Positions 1 to 8,450 of a stretch of 64,000 bases of DNA are shown here, one piece after another. How positions within the stretch are numbered: the first letter of the stretch is position 1; every line of letters begins with the position of its first letter. The stretch is from NCBI GenBank assembly GCA_029838215.1, contig JALGVI010000001.1:1-64000 (forward strand), in the 5' to 3' direction. Source of the stretch: Candidatus Helarchaeota archaeon (GTDB lineage Archaea > Asgardarchaeota > Lokiarchaeia > Helarchaeales > RDOG01). The notes under the pieces were generated by a model, which was not told the origin of the DNA, searched no databases, and worked only from the letters and a program-made list of their open reading frames with translations. A program made the translations under genes and the position numbers.

Positions 1-143
1 AGACCAATAATTAGATAAGCGAGTGAACCCAAAACACCTTCTAAACTCCCGTAAGTTATCCACGCAAGTATTGAAACGCCAGTAATAAGAATTAAAATAA
101 GAAATCCTAAAGAAAACATTCGATTTGGCGATTTATCACTCAA
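1..143 (-). CDS. N-terminal fragment of a membrane protein, cut by the window edge
   Basis: On the minus strand an open frame runs from a TTG at 143 off the left end of the window. A GGTG ribosome binding site lies 7 bases upstream of the TTG. The 47 visible residues begin with a short polar stretch and continue into a long hydrophobic segment rich in Leu, Ile and Phe, typical of one or two transmembrane helices. No family can be named from this much sequence. The reading frame, the start signal and the hydrophobicity are seen directly; that it is a real gene is inferred. Confidence 0.5.
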   Translation of the reverse strand, partial: MSDKSPNRMFSLGFLILILITGVSILAWITYGSLEGVLGSLAYLIIG

Positions 144-300
144 TTTTTTTCACCAGATTTTAGATTTAAGTTATTTATTAATTCGACATCGTGATTAAAA
201 AATGATAATCTCTTCTAAAGATTAAGCCATTGAAGTGATGAAATCGTGCGAAGTCCTGCAGGAATTTGTTAAAATCCGTGAAAGTAACCAAAATAACAAA

Positions 301-314
301 TTTTTTAAATAAAA
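301..314 (+). promoter_or_regulatory. TATA box of the S10 gene
   Basis: An AT-rich TTTAAATA-type element lies about 55 bases upstream of the S10 start. With the usual archaeal spacing of about 25 bases, transcription would start near 335, leaving a leader of about 30 bases that contains the AAGGAG ribosome binding site at 347-352. The element implies that S10 has its own promoter here. Confidence 0.4.
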
Positions 315-363
315 TTATCATTCTAAATGAAAAGAAATCTTACGGTAAGGAGCATAAAGAATA

Positions 364-672
364 ATGGTACAAAAAGCCCGTATTCGTCTTTCAAGCACGG
401 ATCCGACACATTTATTGAAGATTTGTAGTGAAGTAAAAAGGATTGTTAATCGAACAGGAGTAAAAATGGCAGGACCGATACCCTTGCCGACAAAAAGACT
501 GGTCGTGCCTGTTAGGAAGACTCCTTGTGGTGAAGGCACACCAACTTGGGAAAAATGGTCCATGCGGATACATAAACGGCTAATTGACATTGATGCCGAC
601 GAGAGGACCATGAGACAAATAATGCGGATCCGGATTCCTGAAGAGGTATTTATCGAGATAGAATTGAAATAA
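364..672 (+). CDS. rps10: 30S ribosomal protein S10
   Basis: 102 residues, the normal length for archaeal S10. The basic N-terminus ([12 protein letters not shown]), the segment [20 protein letters not shown] and the C-terminal motif [21 protein letters not shown] are the conserved loop and strands of the family. S10 sits in the head of the small subunit. In most archaea it follows the EF-1alpha gene; here no elongation factor precedes it, and the downstream neighbour faces the other way, so S10 is a single-gene unit. An AAGGAG ribosome binding site precedes the ATG, and a T-run follows the stop. Confidence 0.97.
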   Translation: MVQKARIRLSSTDPTHLLKICSEVKRIVNRTGVKMAGPIPLPTKRLVVPVRKTPCGEGTPTWEKWSMRIHKRLIDIDADERTMRQIMRIRIPEEVFIEIELK

Positions 673-675
673 TCG

Positions 676-684
676 TTTTTTTTT
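676..684 (+). terminator. Poly-T terminator after S10
   Basis: Nine consecutive T residues start three bases after the S10 stop codon, with no hairpin needed. Oligo-T tracts of this kind are the usual archaeal intrinsic terminators. The site lies between the ends of two convergent genes. Confidence 0.5.
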
Positions 685-686
685 GT

Positions 687-1982
687 TCATCTATTGAATT
701 TTTCTTCAATTTGTTTTGCGATCAGGACTAGTTCATCGAATTGTTTTAGTGGGAGTTCTTTTGTTTCGAAGACGACATGTTCGGTATCATAAAGCTCCCA
801 ATTCTCGTGCAAGAGCGAGATTCCATGATGTTCCGGGCGAGAATACAGGTCCGAACCAGGATATGGCGTTGCAATGAAGAAGTTGATACGGTCCATGCCG
901 GGTTGAAGATCAAGATTGTATAGGAATTCGAGTGTTTGGTGGAAGGTTTTGGTGGTTTCTCCCGGCAGTCCGATGACAAAATAAGCCTGAACTACAATTC
1001 CTGCATTTATTGCTTTTTGCACGCCTTTTCTTACGAGTTTTAAATCCTGAACTTTTCCATTTCGCTGCAACACTTCTTTGCTTCCTGATTCGATCCCAAC
1101 AGCAACGCCCTGACAATTTGCTTCCTTAAGAAGTGCAGCCTGCTTCGATGAAAGTTTATCAATTCGAATTTCTGCACCCCAGGGGAGTTCTAATTGCTTT
1201 TTTTTGTATTCGCGGCAGAATTTTTCCATGTATCCATCTTTCAGGTTCACGTTATCGTAGAGGTTGACATACTCGTAGCCGACTTCATTAATGGAATGAA
1301 ATTCTCGCACGACGCTTTCAATTGATCTAATTCGGACATTTGGGAATAATCGTTGCCGCACGCAAAAAGAGCATTTATAAGGACAGCCACGATTAATCAC
1401 GATGGAAGCGACTAAATATTTTGGATTCTTGATGAGTTGTCGCTCGATCATGGGTATTTCTTCCAGATTCACAGGGGGTGGCATTGCATTCTGAATGATT
1501 TCATCCCTTTTTCTCCACGTAATTCCTGGAGTCCTGATTTCCTGCGGAGTGGTTTGAAGTTCATGAAGTAGTGAAGGGAGTGAGTTTTCAGCTTCCCCCA
1601 CGGCGATGAGATCGATCCACGAGTTCTCTAGAAGCGTTTTTTCAGGCAAGAAGGAAACGTGCGGCCCCCCAAAAATGATTTTTGAATCAGGGGATGAATC
1701 ACGGGCAATTCTTGCAATTTTTAATGCAAGAGGGTAGGTATTCGTTAGACAGGTGAGTCCGATAACCTTTGGCTTCTGTTCAAGAGCTTTTTGAAGTTTT
1801 CCATGCGAGTGAATGGATAGGTCAATGAATTCTACGGAAAAACCTTGTTTCCTACAGGTCGTAAATAGCTGTAGAATGCCGTTTGGTGGTTCCCTATAGA
1901 ATTGCTTGGAGCTGGCTTCGAGTTCAGTTCGTGGATTAATGAGGAGGAGATCTAAAATTATAAGCACCTGACTTGAATTCAT
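687..1982 (-). CDS. Cobalamin-binding radical SAM protein
   Basis: About 431 residues from the ATG at 1982; a TTG at 2033 would add 17 residues and has no clear ribosome binding site. The N-terminal half is a B12-binding Rossmann-like domain (LLLINPRTELE, IIFGGPHVSFLPE, DLIAVGEAENSLPSLL). The C-terminal half is a radical SAM barrel with the CxxxCxxC cluster motif in RGCPYKCSFC, then GIESGSKEVLQRNGK and YFVIGLPGET. Families of this layout carry out methylations, ring changes or other radical reactions on lipids, cofactors or tetrapyrroles. The substrate cannot be read from the sequence, and its neighbours are ribosomal genes with no functional link. Confidence 0.85.
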   Translation of the reverse strand: MNSSQVLIILDLLLINPRTELEASSKQFYREPPNGILQLFTTCRKQGFSVEFIDLSIHSHGKLQKALEQKPKVIGLTCLTNTYPLALKIARIARDSSPDSKIIFGGPHVSFLPEKTLLENSWIDLIAVGEAENSLPSLLHELQTTPQEIRTPGITWRKRDEIIQNAMPPPVNLEEIPMIERQLIKNPKYLVASIVINRGCPYKCSFCVRQRLFPNVRIRSIESVVREFHSINEVGYEYVNLYDNVNLKDGYMEKFCREYKKKQLELPWGAEIRIDKLSSKQAALLKEANCQGVAVGIESGSKEVLQRNGKVQDLKLVRKGVQKAINAGIVVQAYFVIGLPGETTKTFHQTLEFLYNLDLQPGMDRINFFIATPYPGSDLYSRPEHHGISLLHENWELYDTEHVVFETKELPLKQFDELVLIAKQIEEKFNR

Positions 1983-2093
1983 TTCTGCAAGAAAAGTAGT
2001 AAAGAAAATTTTAATGGAATTTCTTTTATCCAAGAAAAGTGGATCATTTGAGTTTATTAAGAAGAAAAGAAGAATTAGAGAAATTAGAAAAAA

Positions 2094-2387
2094 TTAACCG
2101 AAAAGAGCACCTAGTCCAACGGTTGATTCTTCTTCTTTCTTTTCTTCCTTCTTTTCTTCTTTTTTCTCTTCCTTGACTTCTGCGGCGGGAGCAGCAGCAG
2201 CAGCGACAGGGACTGCAGCGGTTTGAATGGCTTCCTTGATATCAACACCTTCAAGCGCGGCGACTACAGCTTTGACGCGCCCTGTATCGGGGCTTGCACC
2301 TGCAGCTTTCAAGATGGATGAGATACTGTCTTCATCAATTTTTTTGCCGACTTCGTTAAGGATGAGAGCCGAATACACGTATTCCAT
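2094..2387 (-). CDS. rpl12: 50S ribosomal protein L12 (P1-type stalk protein)
   Basis: 97 residues. The N-terminal helical dimerisation part begins [17 protein letters not shown], followed by an Ala-rich hinge, a Lys/Glu repeat tail and the factor-binding end VGLGALFG. This is the archaeal/eukaryotic P1/P2 form, unrelated to bacterial L12. It forms the stalk that recruits elongation factors. It is last in the L11-L1-L10-L12 operon. Its ribosome binding site GGAGG and its ATG lie inside the L10 reading frame, so the two are translationally coupled. Confidence 0.96.
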   Translation of the reverse strand: MEYVYSALILNEVGKKIDEDSISSILKAAGASPDTGRVKAVVAALEGVDIKEAIQTAAVPVAAAAAPAAEVKEEKKEEKKEEKKEEESTVGLGALFG

Positions 2388-3372
2388 GTTTCAACCTCCA
2401 TTTTTCTTTTTCTTCTTTCTTTTCTTTTTTCTCGTCAGTCTTAGTCTCTTCCGACGGAGTAGCAGAAGCTACAGAAACAATTCCTTCGGGTAGGGCATTC
2501 GGATCTTTTTCGAGTATCTTTGTAGCAAGAGCTTGTGCCTTGTAGCTTGCCATTCCCATTACATCCGAGATGAAATCATTCAAGATGATGGGAGCATTTA
2601 CCACGAGGTTTCGAGCTCTACCATGAGCTTTGATTAGAATCGGGATGATTGTATCAGGAGTTATCCACGAGATCTCAACAGCAAGCACGTGTGCATTACT
2701 GCCCGCAAGTTTCAATTGTTCAATTATTTCATCAAGGTCAATTTCAAAAGATTCTCGTGAAAGTAAGTCTTCGCCTTCAAGACCCGTGTAGATTTTTAAT
2801 CCAACCGTAATGGGCTGTATGCTTAAGCGTGAAAGAACGAGCGCAATGCTTCGGTCTACGGTTTCTCCTTTTTTCAATACCGTTTTATCTTCTTTTATCC
2901 AAATCATTCCGCTTTGAACACGAGTTTTTAGGCCCAATGTGGCTAATTCACTAATAATGGCGCCAGGCGGAAATCCCGTATTTCCAGCAGGTACAACTAT
3001 ATCTACGGGCGTGATATCTCCAGGTTTGGCGGCGATTTGCGCTTTGTTTTCGTCTAGGAATTTCTTAATCCTGAATACATTTTCTTTCGTAAAGATTATG
3101 GCTGAAGATCCTTCAAGATTATCAAGAAACTCCGCAATATTTTTCCTGTTCAATTCTTTTAATGCCAATTTAATCAGATTATTTTTCGCCATTTTGATGA
3201 CTGTGTTTATGGATCTTAGCTCTTTCCTGATTTTTTGGAGCTGCGGAGAAGGCATTTTTTCCATGCGGCATAATAACATCGTGGGATATTCATTAGCCAA
3301 CAGTCTTATTTCTTCGACAGCTCTTTTTTTCAAGGGTGAGATTTTCTTTTCATTTTTTGAGGTTACAGCCAT
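2356..3372 (-). CDS. rplP0: 50S ribosomal protein L10 (P0), with an unusual C-terminus
   Basis: 338 residues, the expected size for archaeal P0. It starts [21 protein letters not shown] and contains the RNA-binding segment ([12 protein letters not shown]), the inserted domain and the spine region that binds L12 dimers. The Lys/Glu-rich tail does not end in the GLGxLFG factor-binding motif seen in L12. It reads through the L12 ribosome binding site and ends [14 protein letters not shown], overlapping L12 by 32 bases. Identity is certain from sequence and operon position. The missing tail motif could be real or a sequencing frameshift. Confidence 0.95.
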   Translation of the reverse strand: MAVTSKNEKKISPLKKRAVEEIRLLANEYPTMLLCRMEKMPSPQLQKIRKELRSINTVIKMAKNNLIKLALKELNRKNIAEFLDNLEGSSAIIFTKENVFRIKKFLDENKAQIAAKPGDITPVDIVVPAGNTGFPPGAIISELATLGLKTRVQSGMIWIKEDKTVLKKGETVDRSIALVLSRLSIQPITVGLKIYTGLEGEDLLSRESFEIDLDEIIEQLKLAGSNAHVLAVEISWITPDTIIPILIKAHGRARNLVVNAPIILNDFISDVMGMASYKAQALATKILEKDPNALPEGIVSVASATPSEETKTDEKKEKKEEKEKWRLKHGIRVFGSHP

Positions 3373-3389
3373 GGCGCTTCAACACACAA

Positions 3390-4067
3390 TTATATAGCGA
3401 TTTTTACAGCAGGGCTCATGGTGGCCTTTACATATACAGATTTGAGATAATGTGAGCTTTTTTCAATATTTTGTATGAGAACATTATCAACAGCTTGAAT
3501 GTTCTCGCATATTTCTTCATCGGACATATCTTCAGTACCCACGACACATTGGACGACAGGATTTTTCTTGACTCTTAGGCGTACTGTTCGATTATAACGC
3601 TCAAGGATGCCCGCAATGTCTGCTTTGATTTCTATAATGCCTTCACCTTTCGGGGGTGCAAGGGGCATTTTCCCAGCAGGTCCGAGTGCGGGTCCCAGAT
3701 TCTTAGCCACCAGCCCCATTAATTCGCGGGCTACGATGAAGAAATCATATTCTTTGGCAAGTTTTTTCGCCATTTTTTTATCGGTCCCGAATTTTGCCAA
3801 TTCGTCCTTCTCTATTACTCGCGTGGCACCGGCATTTTTCGCTCGCAATGCTAAATCACCTTGGGCGATCACGCAAATCTTTCGTGGACGGTTCAATGGA
3901 TGTGGCAGTTTCAATTCCAGATTAATGCGATTCTTTGGTTGTTTTAAATCAATATCCTTTAAATTGAAGGTCACGTCGATAGACTGGCGAAAGTTACGTT
4001 TTTTTTCTTGGATTTTTTTCCGAATTTCACCAAGAGCTGCTAATATATTCTCTTTCTTAAGAGGCAT
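3390..4067 (-). CDS. rpl1: 50S ribosomal protein L1
   Basis: 225 residues from the ATG at 4067; a GTG at 4076 would add three residues. The conserved L1 patches are present: SIDVTFNLKDIDLKQPKNRI near the N-terminus, and LGPALGPAGKMPLAPPKGEG in the middle. L1 binds 23S rRNA at the mobile stalk next to the exit site. In methanogens it also represses its own operon by binding its mRNA; a matching site was not located here. The 123-base gap to L11 is the widest in the operon. Confidence 0.96.
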   Translation of the reverse strand: MPLKKENILAALGEIRKKIQEKKRNFRQSIDVTFNLKDIDLKQPKNRINLELKLPHPLNRPRKICVIAQGDLALRAKNAGATRVIEKDELAKFGTDKKMAKKLAKEYDFFIVARELMGLVAKNLGPALGPAGKMPLAPPKGEGIIEIKADIAGILERYNRTVRLRVKKNPVVQCVVGTEDMSDEEICENIQAVDNVLIQNIEKSSHYLKSVYVKATMSPAVKIAI

Positions 4068-4190
4068 CTGCCACACCGGTATTGGATTTATTCTTTCTTT
4101 CGATCATCAATTAATATTAATAGGTACTTAAAAAAGTTCCGAGATCCTTTCAAACGGATTTCTACTAAATGAAGAATTTCGTCCAAGTTC

Positions 4191-4673
4191 TCAGTCCACT
4201 AATTCATCATCATGAAGTCCATCATCAATTTCTTTTTGTACATCTTTAGGACTCTTTCCATCGACCGTAATTCCCATGGAGTAACAAGTTCCCAGTACAG
4301 TTTTTGTGGCGGCTTTTAAGGATTTGTCTAAAAATTGGTCCCTTTTCATTTTTGCTATTGAGATCAGTTGTTCAAATTCGATATCTCCAACAGATTCTTT
4401 TTGATTCTGCGCTCCTTTTGGAACTCCTGCTTCCTTTAGAATAAGAGCAGACACGGGAGGGCTCCCAACTATGATTTCAAAGCTTTTATCCTCACGATTT
4501 GCTATGATTGTTACGGGAATCTTTAGCCCTTCAAAGTCTTTCGTCATTTCATTAACCTTGTTCACTACTTGTAATACGTTGACACCAGTGGGACCCAGTG
4601 CAGGACCAATTGGAGGTCCTCCGCTTGCTTTTCCACCTTCAACCAGTGCTTCAATTGTTACTTTTTCAGACAT
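4191..4673 (-). CDS. rpl11: 50S ribosomal protein L11
   Basis: 160 residues. The Gly/Pro-rich N-terminal signature GGPPIGPALGPTGVNV and the C-terminal rRNA-binding domain with the KSLKAATKTVLGTCYSMGI stretch are intact. L11 contacts the GTPase-associated region of 23S rRNA. It is first in the stalk operon. The archaeal NusG/Spt5 and SecE genes that often precede it are absent, and the region upstream is a divergent promoter. An acidic tail (DDGLHDDELVD) closes the protein. Confidence 0.97.
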   Translation of the reverse strand: MSEKVTIEALVEGGKASGGPPIGPALGPTGVNVLQVVNKVNEMTKDFEGLKIPVTIIANREDKSFEIIVGSPPVSALILKEAGVPKGAQNQKESVGDIEFEQLISIAKMKRDQFLDKSLKAATKTVLGTCYSMGITVDGKSPKDVQKEIDDGLHDDELVD

Positions 4674-4719
4674 TTTCGATCATCCATGGAATTTTCTATT
4701 CACGGCATTCATTAGTAGG

Positions 4720-4766
4720 AAATTAAATTTATTTGTTACAAAAAAGATTTAGTAAAAAAATATAAG
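4720..4766. promoter_or_regulatory. Divergent promoter region between the L11 operon and the phosphoesterase gene
   Basis: This AT-rich stretch holds a candidate minus-strand TATA element (AAATAAATTTAATT, about 4720-4733) for the L11 operon, and a candidate plus-strand element (AAAATATAAG, about 4757-4766) for the phosphoesterase. Both assignments rest on composition and spacing only. Confidence 0.35.
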
Positions 4767-4845
4767 AATTATGTACTTTGCAATTATTTACGTTTTAAAC
4801 TTGAAATGAACATCTTCTTTTCACTTCAAAGGAGGAATGAAATAC

Positions 4846-5340
4846 GTGGTGAAAATAGGTATCATGTCGGATTCACACGATAATATACAAGCAATAAAAA
4901 AAGCGGTAAAAATTTTTAATGATGAAAATGTCGCTCAAGTATTCCATGCAGGTGACGTGATTTCCCCTTTCATTGCATTCTTAGCCTTGAAAGATTTAAA
5001 ATGTGAATTCCATTGCGTTTTTGGAAATAACGATGGAGAAAAATTAGGGCTGATCAAGCAATTTGAAAACATTGGACAACATGTAGAAGGGGATTTTTAT
5101 AAGGCCACGCTTGCAAACAAGAAAATCATCATGTTTCATACACTAGATGATGAAATGATCGAAGCACTAGCGACCAAATTTAATGTTATCATTCGCGGGC
5201 ACGATCATCAAGCACGGGTGAAAAAAATGGGCGATTGTATCTTGGTCAATCCTGGAGAAACTTGTGGATATTTAACGGGGAAGGCTACCGTGGCAATCCT
5301 AGATTTAGAAAAGCTTGAAGCACGTATCGTGGAGTTATGA
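4846..5340 (+). CDS. MJ0936/YfcE-type metallophosphoesterase
   Basis: About 164 residues. All motifs of the calcineurin-like family are visible: DSH in GIMSDSHDN, GD in HAGDVISP, GNND, the histidine of MFHTLDDE, and GHDH near the end. Such small enzymes hydrolyse phosphodiesters using two metal ions. The true substrate in archaea is unknown. A strong AAAGGAGG lies only one base before the ATG at 4837, too close to serve it. The tandem GTG codons at 4846 and 4849 are better placed and give the usual family start. Its stop overlaps the start of the transporter gene, so the two are probably cotranslated. Confidence 0.85.
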   Translation: MVKIGIMSDSHDNIQAIKKAVKIFNDENVAQVFHAGDVISPFIAFLALKDLKCEFHCVFGNNDGEKLGLIKQFENIGQHVEGDFYKATLANKKIIMFHTLDDEMIEALATKFNVIIRGHDHQARVKKMGDCILVNPGETCGYLTGKATVAILDLEKLEARIVEL

Positions 5341-6242
5341 ACATGAGTGTAAATCAACTAGATGAAAAAACGAAATCAATTATCTTGCAAGCACAACAAG
5401 CAGAAATCACGGAACACCACATATATAAAAAATTAGCCAAATCAATGAAGGATCCTCACAACAAGCAAATTCTTCAACAAATTTCAAATGATGAAATGAA
5501 ACATCATGAATTTTACAAGAATATAACTGGAGTAGAACTTAAACCAAACAAGCGCATTCTTTGGAAATATGTCATCATTTCAAAAATCTTTGGAATGACA
5601 TTCGCCTTTAAATTAATGGAAGCAGGAGAAAAGGATGCTCAGAAACTTTACCAAAGTCTTTCTGATGCCATACCTGAAATCAAGAATATCATTCAAGATG
5701 AAATCAAGCACGAAAATGAATTGATCAATCTAATAAATGAAGAACGGCTAAAATATGTTGGTTCCATTGTCCTTGGTTTGAATGATGGATTAGTAGAGCT
5801 CACGGGAGCATTAGCGGGATTTACTCTTGCATTACAGTGGAATCCACTCATTGCAATGCTGGGTCTAATTACAGGAATTGCAGGATCGCTTTCAATGGGT
5901 GCATCTGAATATCTTTCTACGAAGTCGGAGAATTCTGGTGATAAAAGTCCATTTAAAGCCGCCATTTATACGGGTGGTGCATACATTCTTGCAGTCATAT
6001 TGTTAGTATTCCCTTTTCTGCTAATTTCACCTTTTGTTCCATTTAGTCTTTATATCAGCTTAGGAATGACCTTGATTTTCGGAATAATCGTCATTGCAGG
6101 ATTCACGTTTTATATTTCAGTAGTCCAAGAGCAATCGTTTAAAAAAAGGTTCTTGGAGATGGCAGCGATAAGTCTGGGAATTGCAACTGCATCGTTCTTC
6201 ATTGGTCTGCTCCTAAGAATCTTCTTTGGTGTCGACGTGTGA
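5337..6242 (+). CDS. Ferritin-like domain fused to a VIT1/CCC1-family iron or manganese transporter
   Basis: 301 residues. Residues 1-140 are a ferritin-like four-helix domain with metal-binding patterns (AEITEHHIY, DEMKHHEFYKN, DEIKHENEL). Residues 140-300 are the VIT1/CCC1 membrane domain with GLNDGLVELTGALAGFTLAL and GASEYLSTKSE, and about five hydrophobic helices. Proteins of this build export or store Fe2+ or Mn2+, the soluble domain acting as a sensor or delivery site. The ATG overlaps the stop of the phosphoesterase. Fusions of this kind are known in bacteria (MbfA-like). Direction and metal are inferred from the family. Confidence 0.88.
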   Translation: MNMSVNQLDEKTKSIILQAQQAEITEHHIYKKLAKSMKDPHNKQILQQISNDEMKHHEFYKNITGVELKPNKRILWKYVIISKIFGMTFAFKLMEAGEKDAQKLYQSLSDAIPEIKNIIQDEIKHENELINLINEERLKYVGSIVLGLNDGLVELTGALAGFTLALQWNPLIAMLGLITGIAGSLSMGASEYLSTKSENSGDKSPFKAAIYTGGAYILAVILLVFPFLLISPFVPFSLYISLGMTLIFGIIVIAGFTFYISVVQEQSFKKRFLEMAAISLGIATASFFIGLLLRIFFGVDV

Positions 6243-6343
6243 GATTACCTTTCCCACTTCTTTTTCATAAATAAATGCTGCTTGATAATATTCCCTGTTA
6301 TTGATTTGTAAAAAAAGAAGATTTTATTTTAAGAATTTTTTTT

Positions 6344-8137
6344 TCAGGAAATATTCTGTATTTTATATTCTGGCTTGATTTCAATGCCCAGTTCCTCGAG
6401 TTGGGAATCATCGACAATGCTTGGTGCTCCTCCAAGAGGTAAAATTGCCGATTTCGTTTTTGGAAATGCAATCACTTCCCTAATGTTATCTTCGCCGACC
6501 ATTAGCATTACGAGTCGATCGAAACCTATTGCAAGTCCTCCGTGTGGTGGTGCACCGTATTTTAATGCCTCGACGAGGAACGAAAAATTACGCTGAACCG
6601 TCTTTTCATCAATTCCCAATGCTTTAAACATTCTTTCTTGGATCTCAGGTTTATTTATACGAATGCTTCCGCCACCAAGCTCGAACCCATTTAGAACAAT
6701 GTCATAAGCATTTGCGATGGCTTCGGCTTGATTAGTATCAAAATTATTAATGAATTCTTTCTTGCAGGACGTAAAAGGATGATGCATTGCTACCCATCTT
6801 TCTTCATCTTCATCCCATTCAAATAGAGGAAAATCGATGACCCAGAGGAAATTAAACTTGTCCTGTGGTATGAGATCATGTTCTCTTGCTAATTTCGTGC
6901 GAACCTCACCTAAAGTTCGAAGGACGATTTTTTCTTCAGCTCCAACGAAAAGAATCAAGTCTCCTTCTCTTGCATCCATCCGCTTGATTATTTTTTGTAT
7001 TTGTTTTTCGTCAAGGAAGCGGGTTAATGGTGATTTTATTTTATCGCTTTTTATCGTGATATGTCCAATATCCTTGGCTTTATAATTCCTGACAAATCTT
7101 CGGAGCTGGCTGATGAGTTTCTCAAGTTTCTTTTTTGATAAATTTGCGAGTCCATCTGCCTTTATTGCCTTGATGCATCCTTTTGATTCGAAAATATCCT
7201 TGAAAATGGGAATGTCTTTTGGAATGAGATCCATTATGTCTTCGATTTCGAGTCCATATCGCGTGTCTGGTTTGTCCGTTCCATATCGTGACATTGCTTC
7301 CTTGTAACTCATGCGCGGAAACGGAGCTTGTAGTTTTACATTCAGGATCTTGTCAAATATTCTGACCATTATTCCTTCAACAACGCTAATGATATCATCT
7401 TGATCTATGAACGCCATCTCAAGATCAATTTGCGTGAATTCTGGCTGCCTATCAATTCTTAGATCTTCATCCCGCAAGCAACGTGCAAATTGATAATATT
7501 TATCAAAACCAGATATCATTAGCATTTGCTTGTACAATTGGGGCGATTGGGGAAGCGCATAGAATTTTCCTTTATGTATTCGACTGGGAACGAGATAATC
7601 CCTGGCACCCTCAGGCGTACTTTTCGTAAGCATTGGTGTTTCTATTTCCAAAAATCCTAACTCTTCCAGATACTTGCGGATCTCCGAAGCAATTCTTGAT
7701 CTTGTTTCAATATTTTTCTGAAATCGTGGATTTCGAAGGTCGATGTATCTGTATCGTAATCGGGAAAATATTTCCGAAGTCTGATAATCTTGCCAATTAT
7801 ATGGAAGAGTTTCACAAGCATTTAAGATTCGAATTGTTTTTACTTCGACTTCTATTTCTCCAGTGGCAAGGTTTTCATTTGTCGTTCCCTCGGGACGTTT
7901 TTTGACGATTCCTTTAATTTCAATGACGGATTCACGAGACAGAGACTTAATTTCTTTTTGTTCCTGCTCGTTGAATTTCGATAATTCCGCAACTAATTGA
8001 GTGATACCGTAATGGTCACGGATATCAATAAATATGGTACTGCCATGATCTCTAATTGAATGAGCCCAACCCTGCAAAATCACTTCTTTACTTACATCGG
8101 AAACGCGTAAACATCCGCAATCGGTTCTTTTTTTCAT
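6344..8137 (-). CDS. aspS: Aspartyl-tRNA synthetase, bacterial type with GAD domain
   Basis: 597 residues from the ATG at 8137 (an ATG at 8152 adds five). It attaches aspartate to tRNA. The order is an N-terminal OB-fold (CGCLRVSDVSKEVILQGW), a class II core with motif 2 around CLRDEDLRIDRQPEFTQIDLEM, an inserted GAD domain (about 285-420, ending in the GDLILFVGAEEK stretch), and motif 3 in GLAIGFDRLVMLMVG. Archaeal AspRS is normally about 430 residues without GAD, so this is the long bacterial form, which implies horizontal transfer. Whether it also charges tRNA-Asn cannot be told. It is monocistronic. Confidence 0.95.
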   Translation of the reverse strand: MKKRTDCGCLRVSDVSKEVILQGWAHSIRDHGSTIFIDIRDHYGITQLVAELSKFNEQEQKEIKSLSRESVIEIKGIVKKRPEGTTNENLATGEIEVEVKTIRILNACETLPYNWQDYQTSEIFSRLRYRYIDLRNPRFQKNIETRSRIASEIRKYLEELGFLEIETPMLTKSTPEGARDYLVPSRIHKGKFYALPQSPQLYKQMLMISGFDKYYQFARCLRDEDLRIDRQPEFTQIDLEMAFIDQDDIISVVEGIMVRIFDKILNVKLQAPFPRMSYKEAMSRYGTDKPDTRYGLEIEDIMDLIPKDIPIFKDIFESKGCIKAIKADGLANLSKKKLEKLISQLRRFVRNYKAKDIGHITIKSDKIKSPLTRFLDEKQIQKIIKRMDAREGDLILFVGAEEKIVLRTLGEVRTKLAREHDLIPQDKFNFLWVIDFPLFEWDEDEERWVAMHHPFTSCKKEFINNFDTNQAEAIANAYDIVLNGFELGGGSIRINKPEIQERMFKALGIDEKTVQRNFSFLVEALKYGAPPHGGLAIGFDRLVMLMVGEDNIREVIAFPKTKSAILPLGGAPSIVDDSQLEELGIEIKPEYKIQNIS

Positions 8138-8450
8138 GAATTCAACACGCATTAAGACTTGATTAGTAAGTTATTGGATTAGAGATTAAATTCTAAAAAT
8201 TTGATAAAAGTTTTATCACGAAGTTAATTAATCGTTCCTCTCTGATTAGATTTTCTTGCTTTGTAAAAAGAAGTTCGTTGCCCATGAAGCAAAATATTGA
8301 ACCAACTCCTCATTTAAGAAGAATAAATCGTTCTTTCAAAAATCCTTAATAAAAAATAAAAATGGTAAGATCGAAATGATCATGTAATTTCAGACTGAAG
8401 AATATTTTGTATTTTCCATGTACTAGGATAGAGAACGCGAGGTAAAAGAC

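Noticed and set aside
235-290. Possible box C/D RNA (GTGATGA followed by a GC-richer stretch)
   Set aside because: No CTGA box D is found at a suitable distance.
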